Shown: positions 52,208 to 60,077 of the stretch, one piece after another
How positions within the stretch are numbered: the first letter of the stretch is position 1
Layout of the letters: each line of letters opens with the position of its first letter
DNA from: Burkholderia sp. 8Y
GTDB taxonomy: Bacteria > Pseudomonadota > Gammaproteobacteria > Burkholderiales > Burkholderiaceae
Direction: 5' to 3'
DNA length: 64,000 nt
NCBI RefSeq assembly: GCF_902506145.1
Contig: NZ_LR733520.1
Location: 2,442,775 to 2,506,774 of the forward strand
Notes under the pieces: model-generated
What the model saw: the letters and a program-made list of their open reading frames with translations, nothing else
Told to the model about the DNA's origin: nothing
Database searches by the model: none
Program-made: the position numbers and the translations under genes

Positions 52208-52301
52208 GTCATGCAGATGCAGGCCACCCGGCTCGCGTGAGGTGGCGGCCACGCCCGCCGACCGCGGCGCCCGGTCGATACGCAGCACCGCGAGCGCGGC
52301 A
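52208..52301 (-). repeat. Tandem copy of the MFS gene 3' end
   Basis: Aligns with 52302-52395 at a 94-bp offset. In the best 50 bp (52251-52300 against 52345-52394) 43 positions match. On the minus strand it encodes AALAVLRIDRAPRSAGVAAT, matching the transporter's C-terminus AALAVLRINRARRTAGVAAT; the stop codon TGA is TCA in this copy, which reads on for 19 more codons. Confidence 0.75.
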
Positions 52302-52331
52302 TCATGCAGATTGACGCAAACGCAGCCCGAG

Positions 52332-53615
52332 TCACGTCGCGGCAACGCCCGCGGTCCGCCGCGCCCGATTGATCCGCAGCACTGCGAGCGCGGCGACGAG
52401 GCACAGGCCGCCGGAAATCATCGTGGCGACGGTGTAGCTGCCGAGGCTCGAACGCAGCATGCCGCCGCCGAGCGCCGCGAACGCCGCGCCGAGTTGATGC
52501 CCCGCGACGATCCAGCCGAAGACGATAGGCGCGGATTCCTTTCCGTAGACGTCCGTCGCGAGGCGGACGGTCGGCGGAACAGTGGCGATCCAGTCGAGTC
52601 CGTAAAATACCGCGAAGACCGGCAAACCAAAGAAGTCGATGCCGAACGCATACGGCAAATAAATCAGCGACAGCCCGCGCAGCCCGTAGTACCAGAAGAG
52701 CAGCACGCGCGCGTTGAAGCGGTCGGAGAGCCAGCCGGACAGCGTCGTGCCGAATAGATCGAAGATGCCCATGGCGGCGAGCAGTGTCGCGCCCTGCACT
52801 TGCGTCATGCCGTAATCGGCGCACATGGCGATCAGATGCGTGCCGACATAGCCGTTCGTGCTCGCGCCGCAGACGAAGAAGCTGAAAAAAAGCAGCCAGA
52901 AATCGCGCGTCTTGCTCGCCGACGACAACGCGCCAAACGCCACCTTGATCGGATTCTTCGGCGCGGCAGCGGCGGCGGGCGGTGTACCGGCGGACTCGCC
53001 GACGGGGCGCAGCGCGACATCCGCCGGACGCTCGGGAAGGAGCCACGCGACGAGCGGCAGCACGATCGCCGCCGCCGCCGCGACCACGATCACGACCGGC
53101 CGCCAGCCGTGATGCTCGGAAAGGGACGCGAGAAACGGCAGGAACACGAGCTGGCCGGTGGCCGAACTCGCCGTGAGAATGCCCATCGCGAGGCCGCGAT
53201 GCGTGGTGAACCAGCGATTCACGACAGTCGCCGAAAGCGTCAGCGCCGCGACGCCCGTCGCGCCGCCCACCACCACGCCCCAAACGAGCACCATCTGCCA
53301 CGGCGCGGTCATCATCGAAGAAAGGCCGACGCCCGCTGCGAGCGTCGCCAGCGCGGTGAGCAAGGTCGGACGCACACCGAAACGCTGCATCGCGGCGGCG
53401 GCGAACGGTCCGGTCAGGCCGTACAGCGCCAGGTTCACCGAAATGGCGAGGGAAATCGTGCCGCGCGACCAGCCGAACTGCTGTTCGAGCGGCAACATCA
53501 TGACGCTCGGCGTGGCGCGCGTGCCGGCCGCCGCCAGCAGCACGAGAAACACGACGCCTACCGTCACCCATCCGTAGTGCATGCGGCCGTCAAGCCGTTT
53601 CGCTACCCAGTTCAT
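52332..53615 (-). CDS. MFS transporter (OFA/monocarboxylate-like)
   Basis: 427 aa, about 12 helices. N-terminus MNWVAKRLDGRMHYGWVTVGVVFLVLLAAAGTRATPSVMMLPLEQQFGWSRGTISLAISVNL resembles OFA and monocarboxylate transporters. Helix 4-5 has VVVGGATGVAALTLSATVVNRWFTTHRGLAMGILTASSATGQL. Divergent from a TetR gene with two operators between them, so it is the likely regulated target. Its 3' end is duplicated downstream. Confidence 0.85.
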   Translation of the reverse strand: MNWVAKRLDGRMHYGWVTVGVVFLVLLAAAGTRATPSVMMLPLEQQFGWSRGTISLAISVNLALYGLTGPFAAAAMQRFGVRPTLLTALATLAAGVGLSSMMTAPWQMVLVWGVVVGGATGVAALTLSATVVNRWFTTHRGLAMGILTASSATGQLVFLPFLASLSEHHGWRPVVIVVAAAAAIVLPLVAWLLPERPADVALRPVGESAGTPPAAAAAPKNPIKVAFGALSSASKTRDFWLLFFSFFVCGASTNGYVGTHLIAMCADYGMTQVQGATLLAAMGIFDLFGTTLSGWLSDRFNARVLLFWYYGLRGLSLIYLPYAFGIDFFGLPVFAVFYGLDWIATVPPTVRLATDVYGKESAPIVFGWIVAGHQLGAAFAALGGGMLRSSLGSYTVATMISGGLCLVAALAVLRINRARRTAGVAAT

Positions 53616-53643
53616 CGCCGCTCCGCTTTCGTTGATGTTCTTC

Positions 53644-53693
53644 GTTACTGATCTGTCACATCGGAGTTGCGAGCTTAGTGACTGATCGGTAAC
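53644..53693. promoter_or_regulatory. Two palindromic TetR-type operators
   Basis: GTTACTGATCTGTCAC (53644-53659) and GTGACTGATCGGTAAC (53678-53693) are near-perfect inverted copies of each other (14 of 16) and each is itself a near palindrome of the form GTTAC-N6-GT(C/A)AC. They lie 34 bp apart centre to centre between the divergent MFS and TetR genes. Confidence 0.75.
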
Positions 53694-53728
53694 ATGTCAA
53701 GGCCAATGCAGATTTCGAGGAACCGACT

Positions 53729-54388
53729 TTGACACGATCATCCGCCGTTCAGCCCAAAGCCCCTGTCCGGCGTCAGGTCCGCACCGATGGCGCGACGGCG
53801 CAGGAACAGCTGCTCGACGCGGCGCAGGCGCTCTTTTATCGCGAAGGCGTGCGCGCGGTCGGCGTCGATGCCGTCGTGGAACGCGCCGGCGTCAACAAGA
53901 TGAGCCTGTATCGGCGGTTCGCGTCGAAGGATGAACTCGTCGTCGCTTATCTGGAGCGCATGGACGACCGCTTCCGGCAGCGCCTGGAAGCGAGCTTCGA
54001 CAAACAACCGGGCGAGCCGGCGAAACAACTCGTTCAGGCTTTCGATGATCTCGTCGAGCGCGCGTCCGCGCCGGATTATCGCGGTTGCCCGTTCGTGAAT
54101 GTCTCCTGCGAGTTCGGCGATCCGGCGCACCCGGCGCGGCAGTTGGTCGAGCGAAACAAGCAGTATGTGATGACGCGCTTTATCGAAAAATGTCAGGCGG
54201 CCGGCGCGGAAGACGCGGTGGAACTGGCAGAATCGCTGGCGCTGCTTCTCGACGGCGTGTACGCGACGAGCCAGACTTATGGCCCCGGCTCCGGTCCGCT
54301 GCGCGCGGCATCGCGTTTGGCCCGCACGTTGATCGAAGCGGCGTCCATGCGCAGCACGGCTTGCCAAGGAAATCAGGAAAACTCATGA
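53729..54388 (+). CDS. TetR/AcrR-family transcriptional regulator
   Basis: 219 aa from TTG 53729 with GAGG upstream. The N-terminal HTH is AQEQLLDAAQALFYREGVRAVGVDAVVERAGVNKMSLYRRFASKDELVVAYLERMD. The ligand-binding part includes DYRGCPFVNVSCEFGDPAHPARQLVERNKQ, as seen in regulators that respond to small organic or electrophilic compounds. It probably represses the divergent MFS gene and itself through the operators at 53644-53693. Its stop overlaps the next gene's start. Confidence 0.9.
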   Translation: MTRSSAVQPKAPVRRQVRTDGATAQEQLLDAAQALFYREGVRAVGVDAVVERAGVNKMSLYRRFASKDELVVAYLERMDDRFRQRLEASFDKQPGEPAKQLVQAFDDLVERASAPDYRGCPFVNVSCEFGDPAHPARQLVERNKQYVMTRFIEKCQAAGAEDAVELAESLALLLDGVYATSQTYGPGSGPLRAASRLARTLIEAASMRSTACQGNQENS

Positions 54389-54939
54389 AGCACCGAAGCA
54401 CCCGCGACGACGTGATCGCGGCCACCGAGCACTGGCTCACGCGGGCGGTCATCGGCCTGAATCTGTGTCCGTTCGCCAAGAGCGTGCACGTCAAGGGACA
54501 GATTCGTTACGTGGTGAGCGAAGCGCGGAGCGTGGAAGACGTGGTCGTTGAACTCGCCGACGAGTTGCGGCTCTTGCACGAGAGCGATCCGCAAGCCATC
54601 GACACGACGCTTTTCATCACGCCCGACGCCTTCGCGCTTTTCACCGATTACAACGATGCGCTCGTTTTTGCCGAGCGTCTTCTCGGCGAACTTCGGCTCG
54701 CGGGCGAGTTGCAGATTGCGAGCTTTCATCCGCATTATCAGTTCGAAGGCACCGAACCGGACGATATCGACAACTACACGAATCGCGCCCCGTTTCCCAT
54801 CTTCCATTTGTTGCGCGAAGCGAGCATCGACCGCGCGGTCGCCGCGTTCCCCGACGCGGTGGACATCTACGAGCGCAATATCGAAACGCTGCGCCGCCTC
54901 GGGCACGACGGCTTCAAGGCATGGATGGACAAGCAGTAA
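54385..54939 (+). CDS. DUF1415 family protein
   Basis: 184 aa. Family signature: EHWLTRAVIGLNLCPFAKSVHVKGQIRYVVSEA with a conserved Cys, then FHPHYQFEGTEPDDIDNYTNRAPFPIFHLLREASIDRAV. No function is established for the family. It overlaps the tetR stop by 4 bp, so it is coexpressed with the regulator. Confidence 0.88.
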   Translation: MKHRSTRDDVIAATEHWLTRAVIGLNLCPFAKSVHVKGQIRYVVSEARSVEDVVVELADELRLLHESDPQAIDTTLFITPDAFALFTDYNDALVFAERLLGELRLAGELQIASFHPHYQFEGTEPDDIDNYTNRAPFPIFHLLREASIDRAVAAFPDAVDIYERNIETLRRLGHDGFKAWMDKQ

Positions 54940-55809
54940 CTACTGCGTGAAGAAACGCTCGCGAAGCTCGTCGAGCCCGAGCGTTTCGAGAACATCCGAC
55001 AGCCGCTGCGCCGGCCGGCCGCGCGGCAAGTCCTTGAACTGGGCAATAATGAGTTCGTTCTTCATCGAATGCTCCCAGCCCACGAGTTCCGTCACGCTGA
55101 CCTGATAGCCATGCGACTCCAGTTGCAGGCACCGCAGCACGTTGGTGATCTGGCTCCCGAATTCGCGCGTGTGCAGCGGATGCCGCCACATTTCGGTCAG
55201 CACATTTTTCGACAGCGCGTGTCCCTTGTTCTTGCGCAGCACTGACGCGACCTCCGCCTGACAGCACGGCACCACGACGATGTACTTCGCCTTCTTCTGT
55301 AGAGCGAAATGGATGGCGTCATCCGTTGCGGTATTACATGCGTGCAGCGCGGTGACGACATCGACCGATTCTGGCAACTGCTGCGAATGAATCGATTCGG
55401 CCACCGACAGATTCAGGAACGACATGCGATCGAAGCCCAGCCGCCGCGCCAATTCCTCCGACTTTTCTACCAGTTCCTCGCGCGTCTCTATGCCATAGAT
55501 GTGTGACCGATCGCGCAGATTCTTGAAGAAGAGATCGTAGAGAATGAAGCCGAGGTAAGACTTCCCTGCTCCGTGATCGACAAGCGACACGGACCCTTGC
55601 CGTTGATGCACGTCGGCCAGAAGCGGTTCGATGAACTGAAACAAGTGATAGACCTGTTTCAGTTTGCGACGGCTGTCCTGATTCATCTTGCCGTCACGCG
55701 TGAGGATGTGCAGTTCCTTCAGCAGTTCGATCGACTGGCCTGGGCGGATTTCGTGCTTGCTTTGCGAATCGGACGCGCCGGGAGACGCGGCAGTGGACTT
55801 CTTGGCCAT
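54940..55809 (-). CDS. SAM-dependent methyltransferase (Methyltransf_32 type)
   Basis: 289 aa from ATG 55809 (MAKKSTAASPGASDSQSK). After a charged tail there is a helical segment, then SAM motif I (VSLVDHGAGKSYLGFILYDLF), post I (HIYGIETREELVEKSEELARRLGF), and a Cys pair in YIVVVPCCQAEVAS, followed by ALHACNTATDDAIHFAL (the DxxT/HACNTATDxA motif common to this family of probable RNA methyltransferases). The stop touches the end of the convergent DUF1415 gene with no gap. Confidence 0.83.
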   Translation of the reverse strand: MAKKSTAASPGASDSQSKHEIRPGQSIELLKELHILTRDGKMNQDSRRKLKQVYHLFQFIEPLLADVHQRQGSVSLVDHGAGKSYLGFILYDLFFKNLRDRSHIYGIETREELVEKSEELARRLGFDRMSFLNLSVAESIHSQQLPESVDVVTALHACNTATDDAIHFALQKKAKYIVVVPCCQAEVASVLRKNKGHALSKNVLTEMWRHPLHTREFGSQITNVLRCLQLESHGYQVSVTELVGWEHSMKNELIIAQFKDLPRGRPAQRLSDVLETLGLDELRERFFTQ

Positions 55810-56195
55810 CGTAATCAGTGACTGGAGTGTGAAAAGCGGAGCATGTTTGCGCCGAATGTGCGCTAACCGCTGGTTCTGCCGTCTCAAAAGAGGAAGTTTA
55901 CCCAAAAGCGCAGAAACGCTCCGGTTCCGCCTGACGGTCGAGTGGCAAAACGTGACCTGATGAAGCGCGTGGAACAGATTGTGCATCGTCCGGCAATGAG
56001 GCCATTGATACAGACAGCACACGAGGCGGCCTAGAAGATCGCACGACGATGCAGCACAGGTTGAAGCAACAAGCTGGGTAGCAAAGCCGCGTCTCGCAAC
56101 GCTCAAGTTGTCACCGCGTACGGCTCTGTTACGTAACACCTAACGCACAGCGCGGCGATGCGACTCGCCGGCGCCATGATCAAGAGAGGACGGCG
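55810..56195. other. Intergenic region with a 12-bp palindrome
   Basis: Nearly 390 bp between divergent genes. No gene is credible. A perfect palindrome TGTTACGTAACA lies at 56127-56138, about 60 bp before the small gene at 56196, and could be an operator. GAGAGGACGGCG before that ATG is a fair ribosome binding site. Confidence 0.4.
56127..56138. promoter_or_regulatory. Candidate operator palindrome TGTTACGTAACA
   Basis: Perfect 12-bp palindrome in the divergent promoter region. The binding protein is not identifiable. Confidence 0.35.
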
Positions 56196-56516
56196 ATGGA
56201 TGCGATCCCGGACAAGAAAGCAGAAAAGCAGTTTCAGGAGATGCTTGCGGCACTGACCGCGATGCCGGCGTGGAGCGAGAAGCAGCAACTCGAACTAGAG
56301 ATGGCACGAGAGATTTCCGTGGAAATGTTGCGCATAGCCGAATCGATGCGCGACGGCTCCACCGACATCGAAACGTGCCTGACGATGCTCAAGTACGCCA
56401 AGGTGATGGACTTCGTTCTGACGACGCTCGCGTCGCGGCGGGACATTGCCCCGCAGACGCTGCGCGTGATCTTCAAGCTAGCCGGCCTGAAGGTCGACGA
56501 AGCCTATCCGGGCTGA
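56196..56516 (+). CDS. Conserved hypothetical helical protein (106 aa)
   Basis: ATG 56196 after GAGAGGACGG. Helical and charged (AEKQFQEMLAALTAMPAWSEKQQLELEMAREISVEMLRIAESMRDG), then IETCLTMLKYAKVMDFVLTTLAS, ending LKVDEAYPG. No known family and no signal peptide. It stands alone between the methyltransferase and GntR genes; well-ordered composition suggests it is a real cytoplasmic protein. Confidence 0.62.
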   Translation: MDAIPDKKAEKQFQEMLAALTAMPAWSEKQQLELEMAREISVEMLRIAESMRDGSTDIETCLTMLKYAKVMDFVLTTLASRRDIAPQTLRVIFKLAGLKVDEAYPG

Positions 56517-56565
56517 CGCCGCCGTTTCCGCCCGAAGCCGGCCCGCCTTTCACGACGCGCCGGCT

Positions 56566-57264
56566 TCATGCCTTGCGTTTCGTCATGAGCCGTGCCGCCG
56601 AATTGCGCATGTGCCGCTGCATCGCGGCCTGAGCCTGAACCGCGTCGCGCGCTTCGAGCGCCTCAAGAATGTCGCGATGCTCCGTCAGCGCGGCGGCCCA
56701 CGTTTCTTCCCCTTCGAAATGTCCCCGAAGCGTCGATGACAGCGGGCTATGCCGCTCGTCGTAGAGTGCGCCGACCGTTCGCACGAGCACGTCGTTGCCG
56801 GACATCTGCGCAATCGCGACGTGAAACGCGCGGTCCGCGCTCATCGGCACGAGGCCGTTTTCCACTTCCCGCGCCATCGTTTCGTACACCGTACGCAGCG
56901 CCTTGAGCGCCTTCGGCCGGGCGAACGGCGCGACGCTCGCGGCGATCGCGCCTTCGATCACACTGCGCGCGTTCATGATCTCGATCGGGCTTTCGCCCAG
57001 CTCGGCCTCGGTGCGCGGCGGCTTGAGCGCGGGCGTCGCGCAGATATAGACGCCCGAGCCCATGCGAATCTCGACGCGCCCTTCGAGTTCGAGCGCGACC
57101 AGCGCCTCGCGCACGGACGGCCGCGACACGCCGAGCGTCTGCGCCAGTTCGCGCTCCGAAGGCAGCCGGCCGTTCGGCGCGAAATCCTTCTGCTCGATCA
57201 AGCCGCGCAGTTTGTCGGCGATCTGCAAATAAAGACGGCGCGTCTCCGGGGCTTTTACGCTCAC
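56566..57264 (-). CDS. FadR/GntR-family regulator of hexuronate genes
   Basis: 232 aa from GTG 57264, with AGGAG upstream. N-terminal winged HTH: RRLYLQIADKLRGLIEQKDFAPNGRLPSERELAQTLGVSRPSVREALVALELEGRVEIRMGSGVYI. The C-terminal FCD domain has metal-site-type residues (RSVIEGAIAASVAPFA...DRAFHVAIAQMSGNDVL...EHRDILEALEARDA). Members of this branch (ExuR, UxuR-like) sense hexuronates. It is divergent from the UxaB-like gene and likely binds the paired TGGNCNNGNCCA sites between them. Confidence 0.9.
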   Translation of the reverse strand: MSVKAPETRRLYLQIADKLRGLIEQKDFAPNGRLPSERELAQTLGVSRPSVREALVALELEGRVEIRMGSGVYICATPALKPPRTEAELGESPIEIMNARSVIEGAIAASVAPFARPKALKALRTVYETMAREVENGLVPMSADRAFHVAIAQMSGNDVLVRTVGALYDERHSPLSSTLRGHFEGEETWAAALTEHRDILEALEARDAVQAQAAMQRHMRNSAARLMTKRKA

Positions 57265-57364
57265 GTGCTGGCTCCTGAAAGCTCGGGGAAAACGTGGATT
57301 GTAATCAGGCGAGGCGCTCAAGCACCGTATGCAGGCGGTTCAGCGAACATTCGATGCTTACAAG

Positions 57365-57415
57365 TGGCTTGACCAATCGAGAATCTAGCCACTAGTATGC
57401 GATGTGGTCAGGCCA
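57365..57415 (+). promoter_or_regulatory. Sigma-70 promoter flanked by two GntR-type operators
   Basis: TTGACC (57369-57374), an 18-bp spacer and TAGTAT (57393-57398) form a promoter for the uxaB-like gene. TGGCTTGACCA (57365-57375) covers the -35 box. TGGTCAGGCCA (57405-57415) covers the predicted start and, read on the other strand (TGGCCTGACCA), differs from the first by one base. Paired sites at this place would block transcription when bound by the divergent FadR-type regulator. Confidence 0.72.
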
Positions 57416-57530
57416 AACGGCCACCTTTTTTTGGTTCGCGCTGGAACCGTTTCCAAGCAAGCGCACCGAGTCCCGCACGCGCACCAACGCGGGCATGGCG
57501 AATGCACCGCACGACGTGAGCGACGCAATC

Positions 57531-58664
57531 ATGAACAATCCGATTCTCCAGTTCGGCACGAGCCGCTTCCTGCAAGCGCACGTGGACTTTTTTGTCGCCG
57601 AAGCGGCGCGGCGCGACCCGTCCAAAGCGCTCGGCAAAATCACGGTCGTGCAGACGACATCGAATGCCGAGAGCCGCGCGCGCACGGATGCCCTGCGGGC
57701 AACCGGGCGCTATCCGGTGCGTATTCGCGGACGTCGCGGCGACGAGACTGTCGACGTCACGATCGAATGCGATTCGATCAGCGAGGCGCTGCACGCCAGC
57801 GAAGCCTGGCCGCTGCTTCTGCAACGCACCGAGCGCGACGTGAAGGTGATCGTCTCGAACACGGCAGATGCCGGTTACGCACTCTTCGACGAAGACACCG
57901 CCGACCTGCTCGAAGGCCGCCGCACGCCGCGCGGCTTCGCGGCGAAGCTCGCCGTGCTGCTGCATGCGCGCTTTCGCGCCGGTGCAGCGCCGATCACCTT
58001 GCTGCCCTGCGAACTCATCTCCCACAACGGCGATACGCTGCGCGATCTCGTATGCGGCATCGCGCGTGGCTGGAATACGGATGACGCGTTCATCCGCTAT
58101 CTGACCGACGATTGCGTCTGGGTCAATTCGCTAGTCGACCGTATCGTGTCGGAGCCGATCGTGCCGGTCGGTGCGATCGCCGAGCCGTACGCGTTGTGGG
58201 CCATCGAGCGGCAGCCGCGCATGGTGTTGCCGTGCGAGCACGAAGACATGGTCGTGACCGACGATCTTGCGCACTACGAACGACTCAAGCTGCTGCTGCT
58301 GAATCTCGGCCACACGATGCTCGCCGAACTCTGGCGCACGCGCGACGGCGCGCCGGATATGACCGTGCTCGATGCAATGCGCGACCCCGCTTATCGCGAT
58401 CCGCTGGAGACAATCTGGCGCGACGAAGTGTTACCTGTCTTCACGGCGCTCGGCCAACACGACGTCGCGACGGCGTATCTCGCGAGCGTGCGCGACCGCT
58501 TCGAGAACCCGTTTCTCGTGCATCGGCTCGCGGACATCGCGCGTAATCACGAGGAAAAGAAGGTCCGGCGCTTTCAGCCGGTCATCGATCTGGCAGGCGA
58601 ACTGAAGCTCGATATCGGGCAGAAGCGGCTGCGCGAGGCATTGCAGGCGACGACAACACCCTGA
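57531..58664 (+). CDS. Mannitol dehydrogenase-family hexuronate reductase (UxaB-like)
   Basis: 377 aa from ATG 57531 (MNNPILQFGTSRFLQAHVDFF), where the family Rossmann strand begins; ATG 57495 is an alternative, and starts before about 57405 would lie upstream of the promoter start. NAD-binding QFGTSRFLQAHVDFFVAEA, the catalytic Lys region DCVWVNSLVDRIV with ICELISHNGDTL-type LPCELISHNGD, and LLLNLGHTMLAELW are as in tagaturonate and fructuronate reductases. It would convert D-tagaturonate to D-altronate. Confidence 0.82.
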   Translation: MNNPILQFGTSRFLQAHVDFFVAEAARRDPSKALGKITVVQTTSNAESRARTDALRATGRYPVRIRGRRGDETVDVTIECDSISEALHASEAWPLLLQRTERDVKVIVSNTADAGYALFDEDTADLLEGRRTPRGFAAKLAVLLHARFRAGAAPITLLPCELISHNGDTLRDLVCGIARGWNTDDAFIRYLTDDCVWVNSLVDRIVSEPIVPVGAIAEPYALWAIERQPRMVLPCEHEDMVVTDDLAHYERLKLLLLNLGHTMLAELWRTRDGAPDMTVLDAMRDPAYRDPLETIWRDEVLPVFTALGQHDVATAYLASVRDRFENPFLVHRLADIARNHEEKKVRRFQPVIDLAGELKLDIGQKRLREALQATTTP

Positions 58665-58788
58665 ACCCGGCGCGCGAGTCCGCCTCAGAAGCGGACAGCG
58701 TCGCTGATTTTTAATGAACACGGCTCGCCGCACTGGCATTGCGGACGCGCCGGAACAAACGAAGTGACGCTCTCAGGAGGAGACAACA

Positions 58789-60069
58789 ATGCGCAAAATG
58801 CGTTGGGTAGTGATATTTCTGGCCTTTCTGGCCATCGCGATCAATTACATTGACCGGGCAAACCTCGCGGTCGCCGCGCCTCAGATCGAAAAGGCGCTCG
58901 GCATCGGACCGGCGGAGATGGGCTTCATCCTGAGCGGATTTTTCTGGACTTACGCGCTCATGCAGATGCCGTTCGGCTGGTTTGTCGATCGCGTCGGCGC
59001 GCGCATTGCGTTGCCGCTGGCGGTCGGCTGGTGGTCGGTGTTCACGGCGCTGACCGCGGTCGCCACGAGCGTCTCGGGCATGTTCGGCTGCCGGCTGATG
59101 CTCGGTATTGGCGAGGCGGGCGCGTATCCTTCGTGCGCGAAACTCGTGTCGCAATGGTTCACGAAAGCGCAGCGCGCGTTCGCGACCAGCATTTTCGATA
59201 GCGGCTCGCGCGTCGGCTCGGCGCTGTCGATTCCCGTTGTCGCGCTGATTATCAGCTCGTTCGGCTGGGAAGCGTCGTTCGTCATCACTGGCGTGCTCGG
59301 CTTCGTGTGGATTCTCGGCTGGTTCCTGATTTATCGAAACAAGTCGAAGGGCGATCTCACCGGCGAAGTGGATCTGCCGCCGCAACCGGTCGCCCCGAAG
59401 AACAAGGTGTCGTGGGCCTCGCTTTTCAAGTACCGCACGCTGTGGGGCATGATGCTCGGCTTCTTCTGCCTCAACTTCGTGATTTACTTCTTCATCACGT
59501 GGTTTCCCAGCTATCTGGTGCAGGCGCATGGTTTCTCGCTGAAATCGCTCGGCACGCTGGGCACCATTCCCGCGCTGATGTCGATTCCGGGCGGCTGGCT
59601 CGGCGGCTTCGTCTCGGACTCGCTGTTCAAGCGCGGCTGGAGCCTCACCGCAGCGCGCAAGACCTGCATGGTCGGCGGCATGCTGGTCTCGTCGGTCATC
59701 ACGCTGTCGGCGTTCGTGTCGAACATCTATCTGATGCTTGCGTTCTTCGGCATTGCTTACGCGAGCCTCGCGTTTGCGGCCGCCAGCATCTGGTCCCTTC
59801 CGAGCGACGTCGCGCCGACGCCCGATCACGTCGCGTCGATCGGCGGCATTCAGAACTTCGCGTCGAACCTGGCGGGCATCGTCATCACGACGTTCACCGG
59901 CGTGATGCTCGCGCTGACCAAGGGCTCGTTCGTCATTCCGCTGTGCGTCGCGGGCGGCTTCTGCTTCCTTGGCGCGTTCAGCTATCTTGTGATTGTCGGC
60001 AAGATCGAGCCGCTCGATGAAGCGGACAAGCGTGCCGTCGCCGGCGAGCAAACACCTTCTACCGTCTAA
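58789..60069 (+). CDS. MFS hexuronate/hexarate transporter (ACS family)
   Basis: 426 aa, 12 helices, preceded by AGGAGGAGACAACA. MRWVVIFLAFLAIAINYIDRANLAVAAPQI, FSTYALMQMPFGWFVDRVGAR-like FWTYALMQMPFGWFVDRVGARIALPLAVGWWSVFTALTA and RLMLGIGEAGAYPSCAKLVSQWF are the signatures of the anion:cation symporter group that includes ExuT, GudP and GarP. Located between the reductase and dehydratase genes, it probably imports galacturonate or a related sugar acid. Confidence 0.88.
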   Translation: MRKMRWVVIFLAFLAIAINYIDRANLAVAAPQIEKALGIGPAEMGFILSGFFWTYALMQMPFGWFVDRVGARIALPLAVGWWSVFTALTAVATSVSGMFGCRLMLGIGEAGAYPSCAKLVSQWFTKAQRAFATSIFDSGSRVGSALSIPVVALIISSFGWEASFVITGVLGFVWILGWFLIYRNKSKGDLTGEVDLPPQPVAPKNKVSWASLFKYRTLWGMMLGFFCLNFVIYFFITWFPSYLVQAHGFSLKSLGTLGTIPALMSIPGGWLGGFVSDSLFKRGWSLTAARKTCMVGGMLVSSVITLSAFVSNIYLMLAFFGIAYASLAFAAASIWSLPSDVAPTPDHVASIGGIQNFASNLAGIVITTFTGVMLALTKGSFVIPLCVAGGFCFLGAFSYLVIVGKIEPLDEADKRAVAGEQTPSTV

Positions 60070-60077
60070 GAAAGATC

